From: Rubrobacter sp.
GTDB lineage: Bacteria > Actinomycetota > Rubrobacteria > Rubrobacterales > Rubrobacteraceae
Length of the DNA: 11,273 nt
Reading direction: 5' to 3'
Assembly: GCA_016781725.1 (NCBI GenBank)
Contig: JADDPU010000447.1
Coordinates: forward strand, 1-11,273
The notes beneath the pieces were generated by a model. It searched no databases and had not been told where the DNA came from. It saw only the letters and a list, made by a program, of their open reading frames with translations. The first letter of the stretch is position 1. Each line of letters begins with the position of its first letter. Shown here in pieces: positions 6,606 through 11,273 of the stretch. The translations under genes were made by a program, and so were the position numbers.

Positions 6606-8729
6606 TTGCGGCACTCGCCGCCGGGCGGCGCTACGCCTGGCGACGGGTCAAAAGTACAACGTGTCAGCGCCAGGGAGGTCGGCGCCCGCAAAGGCCGGGG
6701 GGTCAGGCTGCCTTACAGGCCTGGTCTCGACGGCCTGCGCGCGCTCGCCGTGATCGCCGTGCTCCTTTACCACGCCGGCCTGGCCTGGATCCCCGGCGGT
6801 TTCTTGGGGGTCGAAGTCTTCTTCGTCATCAGCGGCTACCTGATCACCGCGCTGCTGCTCGCCGAGTGGCGGGGGCGGGGCCGGATCGACCTCAAGTCCT
6901 TCTGGCTGCGGCGCGCCCGCAGGCTGCTGCCCGCGCTCTACGTGCTACTCGTCGTCACCCTCGCCTACGCTGTGGTCTTTCTGCCAGGCGAGGTGGCGGG
7001 GCTGCGCGCCGACGCTCTGGCCGCCTTCGGGTACGTCACCAACTGGTATCTGGTCTTCGGGCAAGAGTCCTACTTCGAGGCCGTCGGCAGGCCGTCGCTG
7101 CTCAAGCACCTGTGGTCGCTCGCGGTCGAGGAGCAGTTCTACCTTCTGTGGCCCCTGATCTTCGCCGTCGGCATGGGTGTCGGGGCGACGCGTCTGAGGG
7201 CGCGGCGCACGCTGACGGTCGCGGTCACGGTCGCGGTGGCCTCGGCTGTGGCCATGGCCCTCCTCTACGTGCCAGGCGTGGACCCCTCGAGGATCTACTA
7301 CGGCACCGACACGAGGGCCACGGGGCTGCTCTTCGGGGCCGCGCTCGCCTTCCTCTGGTCGCCCGGCGAGAAGTACCGGCCGGCCGACACCCGCCACCTA
7401 CGCCTTGGCTTCCCCCGGCGGGGCCGCTTCCGGAGGCGGTGGGGTTGGATAGTCCCGACGCTGCTCGACCTCCTCGGCATCGCCGCGCTCGGCGGGCTCG
7501 TCTGGTTCTGCCTCAAGCTGGGCGAGTTCCAGCCGTTCCTCTACCGGGGCGGGTTCGCGCTGGTAGCGCTCATGACCGCGGCGGCGATCATGGTAGTCGT
7601 CCACCCGCACACGCGCCTGGGAGCGCGCCTGCTGGGATGGGGCCCGCTGCGCTGGGTAGGGGAGCGGTCCTACGGCATCTACCTCTGGCACTGGCCGGTG
7701 TTCATGGTCACGCGCCCCGGCCTGGACGTGCCCTTCGACGGGATGCCCCTCCTCGCCCTGCGCCTGGCCGCCACGATCCTCCTCGCGCACCTCTCGTACG
7801 AGTACGTCGAGGCCCCGATCCGGCGCGGCGCGCTGGGACGCGCCTGGAACAGCCTCCGCCAGGCGCGGGGGCTCCGGCGCAGGCAGCTCCTCCGCCGGTG
7901 GGCCGCGGCCTCGGCGTCCATCCTGGCGTCGTGCGCCGTGCTCGGCGTCGCGGTCATCCAGGCCGAGCCGCCGGACCAACCCTCGTACCTCGCCTCGATG
8001 AAGGCGGTCCACACAGCAACAGGGGTCTCTCCAAACCCCGAGGTCGACAGCTCCCCGAACGACGAATCTCCCAGCCCACAGGAGAGGAGACCGGACCCCG
8101 CGGCGATCCCGGCCGGTCCGGAGAGAGACCGAGGCAACGCCGGACCCGAGGCCAGGGGCGCCAGCGAAGCGTCCCGCGCGAAACTCGGGCACAAGAAGGA
8201 CGCGAAAGAAGGGCGGGCTGCAGGAGAAGAGGGCACGCGGGCCGGCGGGCCGGCCTACACAGGCAGCGTCAGCGCTATCGGCGACTCGGTGATGCTCGGC
8301 GCCGTCGGCCGTCTACAGAAGGAGATCCGGGGCCTCGCGGTAGTCGACGCGGAGGTCGGCATGCAGGTCTATACCGCCATCGACATCCTGCGCGCCCGCC
8401 AAGCCTCGGGCCAACTCGGCGAGGTAGTGATCGTCCACCTCGGCAACAACGGCACCTTTACCGCCGGGCAGTTCGACGAGATAATGCGGGTGCTCTCGGG
8501 CGTGGACAGGGTAGTCTTCGTGAACGTGAAGGTCCCCCGCGCATGGGAGCGGTCTAACAACGAGGTGATCTCCGCCGGGGTCCAACGATACTCCAACGCG
8601 GTACTCGTCGACTGGTACTCAGCGACGATCAACCGTCCCGAGCTGTTCTACGGCGACGGCTTCCACCTGAGGCCCCGCGGCCAGCGGGCCTACGCCGACA
8701 TGGTCTCCATGTACCTCACGGGCCCGTAG
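6606..8729 (+). CDS. Acyltransferase-3/SGNH fusion O-acetyltransferase (OafA/OatA type)
   Basis: A 707-residue membrane enzyme predicted to move acetyl groups across the membrane and attach them to an extracytoplasmic glycan such as peptidoglycan, a wall polymer or exopolysaccharide. Residues about 37-453 are an acyltransferase-3 domain with roughly ten to eleven helices. Markers are YRPGLDGLRALAV, His56 in LLYHAG, FFVISGYLIT, FWLRRARRLLPAL and SLAVEEQFYLLWP. A charged, proline-rich linker (about 460-550) leads to an SGNH hydrolase domain with GDS (catalytic Ser561), HLGNNG (oxyanion asparagine block) and DGFH (Asp684 and His687); all catalytic residues are present. The acceptor cannot be told. 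The only usable upstream start is TTG 6606, with the purine-rich tract 16 bases away, longer than usual, so the first roughly 35 residues are uncertain. The gene has its own extended -10 promoter and is convergent with the following small gene. Confidence 0.92.
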   Translation: MRHSPPGGATPGDGSKVQRVSAREVGARKGRGVRLPYRPGLDGLRALAVIAVLLYHAGLAWIPGGFLGVEVFFVISGYLITALLLAEWRGRGRIDLKSFWLRRARRLLPALYVLLVVTLAYAVVFLPGEVAGLRADALAAFGYVTNWYLVFGQESYFEAVGRPSLLKHLWSLAVEEQFYLLWPLIFAVGMGVGATRLRARRTLTVAVTVAVASAVAMALLYVPGVDPSRIYYGTDTRATGLLFGAALAFLWSPGEKYRPADTRHLRLGFPRRGRFRRRWGWIVPTLLDLLGIAALGGLVWFCLKLGEFQPFLYRGGFALVALMTAAAIMVVVHPHTRLGARLLGWGPLRWVGERSYGIYLWHWPVFMVTRPGLDVPFDGMPLLALRLAATILLAHLSYEYVEAPIRRGALGRAWNSLRQARGLRRRQLLRRWAAASASILASCAVLGVAVIQAEPPDQPSYLASMKAVHTATGVSPNPEVDSSPNDESPSPQERRPDPAAIPAGPERDRGNAGPEARGASEASRAKLGHKKDAKEGRAAGEEGTRAGGPAYTGSVSAIGDSVMLGAVGRLQKEIRGLAVVDAEVGMQVYTAIDILRARQASGQLGEVVIVHLGNNGTFTAGQFDEIMRVLSGVDRVVFVNVKVPRAWERSNNEVISAGVQRYSNAVLVDWYSATINRPELFYGDGFHLRPRGQRAYADMVSMYLTGP

Positions 8730-8746
8730 ACCGGGGCCCCGCGCCC

Positions 8747-8950
8747 TCAGAGCGCCCTCCCGGCCAGCAGCCGCTCCAGCTCCGCGACGCGCTCCTCCAG
8801 CGCAGCGATGCGCTCGTCTTTCTCCCTGCACTTGGCCCGCCAGCGATTCCTTATCCTCTTCTCGAACTCGACCGAGCTCTTGAGGACGCGCCGGTACTCG
8901 GCCTCGACCCTGGCGCGCTCCTCCTCTACCCGCCTCTCCACGCTCTCCAT
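8747..8950 (-). CDS. Small coiled-coil protein
   Basis: A 67-residue, highly charged protein of unknown function that is almost entirely helical. The C-terminal half (ERIAALEERVAELERLLAG) has clear leucine/valine heptads, and the N-terminal half (ESVERRVEEERARVEAEYRRVL) is also heptad-like, so it probably forms a dimeric coiled coil. One cysteine lies in the centre (RAKCREK). The frame is open further upstream to 8998, but the chosen ATG at 8950 begins where the sequence becomes coiled-coil-like; the upstream residues are proline- and glycine-rich and unlike it. No ribosome binding site precedes the ATG, but a TACACT lies about ten bases upstream, which suggests a leaderless message. It is convergent with the acyltransferase (17 bases between stops) and downstream of the hsp20 terminator. 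Confidence is moderate because of its size. Confidence 0.5.
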   Translation of the reverse strand: MESVERRVEEERARVEAEYRRVLKSSVEFEKRIRNRWRAKCREKDERIAALEERVAELERLLAGRAL

Positions 8951-9001
8951 ACGAGGCCAGTGTACCCCAGGCTCAGGCCCCCGCGTAGCCGCAAGCACAC
9001 G

Positions 9002-9029
9002 AAAAAACCGGGGTCGTTACCGACCCCGG
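9002..9029 (-). terminator. Intrinsic terminator of hsp20
   Basis: On the minus strand a perfect 9-bp stem, CCGGGGTCG (9029-9021) with CGACCCCGG (9016-9008) and a 4-base loop, is followed at once by six T residues (complement of AAAAAA at 9002-9007). An A-T pair can extend the stem to 10. It lies 33 bases after the hsp20 stop. Confidence 0.92.
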
Positions 9030-9061
9030 TGGTCCGGCTCAGGCGCCGCTGCGGGCCAGCC

Positions 9062-9550
9062 CTACGAGCTTTCGGAGGTCCCGTTGCTCGAGCCCTCCTG
9101 GCCGCCCTCGATCTGGATCCGCTTCGGCTCCTGCACGGCCGCAGCACCGGCGACCCGCACCTCGAGCACGCCGCCGTCGAAGCGGGCGTTGATCTTACTC
9201 TCGTCAACACCCTGCGGCAGCGTCATGCTTCTGCGGAACGAACCGTAGCGCCGCTCCCGCACGTAGTAGCCGGACCCCTCCCGCTGCTCCTCGGCCCTGC
9301 GCTCGCCAGAGATGGTCAACACCCCGTTGTGGACAGTGATGTCTACGTCCTCGAGCTTCACCCCAGGAAGCTCGGCCCTAACCACGATGTCACCATCCTC
9401 GTGCAACACATCTAGCGCCGGAGCCCACCTGGCGGTCTCGTCGAGCTCCCTGCGCCCACCCCTGCGGGCCAAACCGCCCAACGCCTCGTCGAACATCCGG
9501 TTCATCTCGCTCTGCATGTCGTAGAAACCCCGGAAAGGACTCAGAGCCAT
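9062..9550 (-). CDS. Small heat-shock protein, Hsp20/alpha-crystallin family
   Basis: A 162-residue ATP-independent chaperone that would bind unfolding proteins in the cytosol as a large oligomer. The alpha-crystallin domain covers about residues 42-134, with WAPALDVLHEDGDIVVRAELPG, VHNGVLTISGERR, the YGSFRRSMTLP strand and the family's A-x-x-x-x-GVL signature (ARFDGGVLEV). The C-terminal I-x-I anchor is present as IQI (145-147), and the tail is serine- and glycine-rich. The N-terminus FRGFYDMQSEMNRMFDEAL is typical. The frame is open upstream to 9658, but ATG 9550 is preceded by AGGAGG at 8-base spacing and starts the usual N-terminus, so it is the start. The gene has its own sigma-70-type promoter and terminator and is divergent from an XRE regulator. 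No CIRCE (HrcA) or HAIR (HspR) operator is visible, which makes the neighbour a candidate controller. Confidence 0.95.
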   Translation of the reverse strand: MALSPFRGFYDMQSEMNRMFDEALGGLARRGGRRELDETARWAPALDVLHEDGDIVVRAELPGVKLEDVDITVHNGVLTISGERRAEEQREGSGYYVRERRYGSFRRSMTLPQGVDESKINARFDGGVLEVRVAGAAAVQEPKRIQIEGGQEGSSNGTSESS

Positions 9551-9616
9551 CTCGCCTACCTCCTGTCTCGTACCCCGACCCCCCGCAGGGGAGCCATCCC
9601 TTCCAACTGCAAAGGC

Positions 9617-9644
9617 ATTATACCAGCCTAAGACAGTTTGTAAA
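9617..9644 (-). promoter_or_regulatory. hsp20 promoter, near-consensus sigma-70 type
   Basis: On the minus strand TTTACA (9644-9639, five of six) and a perfect TATAAT (9622-9617) are separated by 16 bases, with TG one base before the -10 (TGGTATAAT, extended -10). The predicted start near 9610 gives a leader of about 60 bases. Confidence 0.8.
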
Positions 9645-9645
9645 C
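9636..9645. promoter_or_regulatory. Palindrome GTTTGTAAAC over the hsp20 -35 box
   Basis: Four-base arms GTTT/AAAC around a two-base centre cover the -35 hexamer of hsp20 (9639-9644). A protein bound here would block the promoter. It is a possible operator of the divergent XRE regulator; that is inference. Confidence 0.4.
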
Positions 9646-9651
9646 AGGTTT

Positions 9652-9680
9652 CAGACAATTTTTTCCTGTTTTTCTACAAT
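9652..9680 (+). promoter_or_regulatory. Predicted promoter of the XRE regulator
   Basis: CAGACA (9652-9657, four of six to the -35) and TACAAT (9675-9680, five of six to the -10) are separated by 17 bases. The predicted start near 9687 gives a leader of about 46 bases to ATG 9733. Confidence 0.5.
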
Positions 9681-9689
9681 TTTTTCCTG
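9655..9689 (+). repeat. Tandem 14-mer ACAATTTTTTCCTG, two copies 21 bp apart
   Basis: Identical copies lie at 9655-9668 and 9676-9689. The 21-bp offset equals two helical turns, so both would face the same side of the DNA. The first begins in the regulator's -35 box and the second in its -10 box. AAACAGG at 9642-9648 is also the inverted complement of CCTGTTT at 9665-9671. This looks like an operator array. Confidence 0.7.
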
Positions 9690-9732
9690 CGATGTGTTAG
9701 AGTCTGGTTTGAGGCGAGACGAGAGGTATGGC

Positions 9733-10272
9733 ATGGAGCGAAGAGGGGTAGGCAGGAACCTGGTGGCGGTGCGGGAGCGGCGGATGTGGACCCAGGTTCG
9801 GCTGGCGCGGGAGGCGGGGATAAGCCCGACCACCGTTTCGGGCATCGAGAGTGGAAGGATCGCGCGCCCCCACTTCGGCACGTTGCGCAAGCTGGCTGGG
9901 GCGTTGGGGGTGGAGCCGGATCTGCTCCTGTCCCCTTCCGGCGCGGGGCGGGAGGAGGCTCCTTCGGACCTCTCCCTGGAGTGGTCTATGTCCTCGGGCG
10001 ATGAGGAATTCGAGCGGGGTTTGGAGGACGCCTCGATCGAGGGGCTAAGCTCCCTCTCCGCCGAGCTCGACGAGGAGGAGCTCAGGCTGCGGCGGCTCTA
10101 CGGGGAGGCCCGCGGCAGCGAGCAGCGGAGGCTCATCAAGAGCATGATCCGCCAGGTGGCGGCCAACTCCGGCTCCGTCGAGGCCTCGATAGCTGCCCAC
10201 AAAGACAACCTCCCCCCGGAACGGGGGTCGTCTCGAGACGACCCCCGGGGCGCCCAAGAACCCCCAACGTGA
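9733..10272 (+). CDS. XRE-family (Cro/CI-type) transcriptional regulator
   Basis: A 179-residue DNA-binding protein. Residues about 8-63 are a five-helix Cro/CI-type HTH domain: NLVAVRERRMWTQVRLAREAG, the recognition region ISPTTVSGIESGR, and ARPHFGTLRKLAGALGVEPDLLL. Residues 70-157 are acidic and helical (for example LDEEELRLRRLYGEARGSEQRRLIKSMIRQV), with no ligand or peptidase motif that I recognise, and probably mediate oligomerisation. Residues from about 158 are proline-rich and disordered-looking. The frame is open from GTG 9694, but ATG 9733 has GAGAGG at 7-base spacing and begins just before the HTH, so I prefer it; the longer form would start only a few bases after the predicted transcription start. 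Divergent from hsp20 across an AT-rich gap with repeats over both promoters, it probably represses itself and may control hsp20. Confidence 0.88.
   Translation: MERRGVGRNLVAVRERRMWTQVRLAREAGISPTTVSGIESGRIARPHFGTLRKLAGALGVEPDLLLSPSGAGREEAPSDLSLEWSMSSGDEEFERGLEDASIEGLSSLSAELDEEELRLRRLYGEARGSEQRRLIKSMIRQVAANSGSVEASIAAHKDNLPPERGSSRDDPRGAQEPPT
10222..10247. terminator. Perfect 26-bp palindrome at the 3' end of the regulator gene
   Basis: CGGGGGTCGTCTC followed by its exact complement forms an uninterrupted palindrome centred on CTCGAG. As RNA it gives an 11-bp GC-rich stem with a TCGA loop, ending 25 bases before the stop-codon end and covering codons 164-172. No U tract follows, so it could be a U-less terminator, an mRNA-stabilising hairpin or a protein-binding site. 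Confidence 0.55.
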
Positions 10273-10333
10273 GCCTCCCTGGCGCGCCGGCAGTCTCTCT
10301 TCCCGGAGGCGGACGCCCCCTGACGAGCGCGCC

Positions 10334-11035
10334 GTGAAGAAGAAGTGGCTAATCTGGGACTTCGACGGCACGCTGGCCTACAGGGTCGGCGAGTGGCCCG
10401 CCTGGACCCAGGCGCTCCTCGAAGTCCTCGACCGGGAGATCCCCGGCCACGGCGTCGACCCGGATCTCTTCCGTCCCTACTTGCGGACGGGCTTCCCCTG
10501 GCACTCGCCGGAGGCCCACCACCCGCACCTCTCCTCCGCCGACGCCTGGTGGGGGGCGCTCGAGCCCCGCTTCGCTGACGCATTCCGGGCGGCCGGAGCC
10601 GAGGAGGCCGGGGCGAGCAAGATGGCCAAGGCCGTCCGCCGCGCGTACCTAGATCCGGGGCGTTGGCGGCTCTACGAGGACGCCGTCCCGGCCCTCGAAG
10701 GGTTGTCTTCCTCGGGTTGGAAGCACGCGCTGCTGACCAACCACGTCCCCGAGCTACCCGAGATCGCCGGCCGCCTGGGCCTGGATCTCCACGTGGACCG
10801 GATCTTCAACTCCGCCCGGACCGGCTACGAGAAGCCGCACCCGGAGGCCTTCCGCGGCGTGCTCGACGCCCTCGGTAGGCCCGAGAAGGTCTGGATGATC
10901 GGCGACAACGCCGACGCCGACGTCGGAGGCGCGAAGGCCGCCGGCATACCCGCCGTCCTCGTGCGCAAGCGACGCTACGGGGTAGAGCCCTACTCCGAGG
11001 GCCTCGACGGGATCGCCGCGATCGTCGGGGGGTAG
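10334..11035 (+). CDS. HAD-superfamily hydrolase (probable phosphatase)
   Basis: A 233-residue cytosolic HAD-fold hydrolase, probably a phosphatase acting on a small phosphorylated metabolite. Motif I is DFDGTL, with nucleophile Asp9 and acid/base Asp11. Motif II is the threonine in LLTNH (Thr135). Motif III is Lys167 in EKPHPEAF. Motif IV is GDNADAD (Asp191 and Asp194/196). The helical cap lies between motifs I and II (about residues 18-110), as in the phosphoglycolate phosphatase-like group. The many tryptophans and histidines in the cap (WHSPEAHHPH) are unusual and may shape substrate choice, which I cannot predict. The start is GTG 10334 followed by MKKKWLIWDF; the ribosome binding site is weak. 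It lies 61 bases after the XRE gene on the same strand and is convergent with the next gene. Confidence 0.9.
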   Translation: MKKKWLIWDFDGTLAYRVGEWPAWTQALLEVLDREIPGHGVDPDLFRPYLRTGFPWHSPEAHHPHLSSADAWWGALEPRFADAFRAAGAEEAGASKMAKAVRRAYLDPGRWRLYEDAVPALEGLSSSGWKHALLTNHVPELPEIAGRLGLDLHVDRIFNSARTGYEKPHPEAFRGVLDALGRPEKVWMIGDNADADVGGAKAAGIPAVLVRKRRYGVEPYSEGLDGIAAIVGG

Positions 11036-11036
11036 G

Positions 11037-11273
11037 CTAGACGCCGACCTTGACGGGGCGCTCCGGGGGTCCCTCCTCAAGAAGCCCCTCACCAGCGCAG
11101 GCAGGTCGGCAGGCGCGAACTCCTCTTCACCGGCGTCTTCTAACTGCCCGAGCGTCCACCAGCGCAACCCGCCGAAGGCGCCGGCCTCGGCGGCCCCGAG
11201 GAGCTTGGGCCGTGGTTCGAAGGTGGGCACTTCGGCGAGGAAGTAGCGCTCGATCTGGCGGATGGAGCGCCCC
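11037..11273 (-). pseudogene. Nudix-like hydrolase, 3' part only, apparent frameshift near the C-terminus
   Basis: The C-terminal part of a probable Nudix hydrolase enters from the right edge; the catalytic Nudix box lies outside. Visible sequence is IRQIERYFLAEV, FGGLRWWTLGQLEDAGEEEFAPADLPALVRG, with the RWWTL-x-x-L and FAP-x-x-LP pattern common at the end of actinobacterial Nudix proteins. In this frame there is no stop before about 10754, deep inside the HAD gene. Changing to the -1 frame near 11084-11090 gives LLEEGPPERPVKVGV and a TAG at 11037-11039, one base from the HAD stop, which is the expected compact convergent arrangement. The switch lies at a run of four C residues (four G on the coding strand), so one lost base explains it. 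This is a real mutation or a homopolymer sequencing error. The family call is tentative. Confidence 0.55.

Noticed and set aside
6866..8557. 563-residue second-frame reading inside the acyltransferase gene
   Set aside because: It is extremely arginine- and alanine-rich, the usual shadow of a GC-rich gene; the correct frame has all catalytic motifs.
8719..8741. Adjacent 10-bp palindromes ACGGGCCCGT and CGGGGCCCCG between convergent genes
   Set aside because: With no loop and no U tract they would not make stable RNA hairpins, and such palindromes are expected by chance at this base composition.

Overview
The window is GC-rich bacterial chromosome with many GTG starts and one TTG start, strong codon-position bias and short intergenic gaps. 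Gene content and protein style suggest a high-GC actinobacterium, possibly Rubrobacter or a relative. That placement is an inference; there is no rRNA or other marker gene here.

Layout: (1) 1-1734 is a rearranged stretch. A four-helix membrane protein (from 87) runs out of frame into the C-terminal Ig-like (Big_5/SbsA type) remnant of a surface protein (421-750). An IS982-family element of about 980 bp (751-1730, flanked by CTAG) sits exactly at the remnant's stop codon, and its transposase is frameshifted. (2) 1735-2224 holds no gene I can support. (3) 2225-4168 is a minus-strand pair: an aldo/keto reductase followed by an EamA/DMT-type exporter. (4) Divergent from these, 4277-6429 carries a bacterial dynamin-like GTPase and a small acidic protein of unknown function. 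(5) 6606-8729 is a fused acyltransferase-3/SGNH O-acetyltransferase, with a small convergent coiled-coil gene after it (8747-8950). (6) 9002-10272 is the most structured part: a small heat-shock protein (hsp20) and an XRE-family regulator transcribed divergently from a short AT-rich region with promoters on both strands, a palindrome over the hsp20 -35 box and two identical 14-mers 21 bp apart over the predicted regulator promoter. Each outer end of the pair has a strong hairpin with a related stem. (7) 10334-11035 is a HAD-family phosphatase, convergent with the 3' end of a Nudix-like hydrolase (runs off the window) that appears frameshifted near its C-terminus.

How the genes may work together: the reductase and exporter look co-transcribed. 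The dynamin, the O-acetyltransferase and the surface-protein remnant all concern the cell envelope, but nothing shows a shared pathway. The hsp20/XRE pair looks like a self-contained stress-response unit in which the regulator may control itself and hsp20. I see no CRISPR array, toxin-antitoxin pair, prophage or biosynthetic cluster, and no system I can confidently call new. The best candidates are the hsp20/XRE control region and the dynamin with its small downstream partner.
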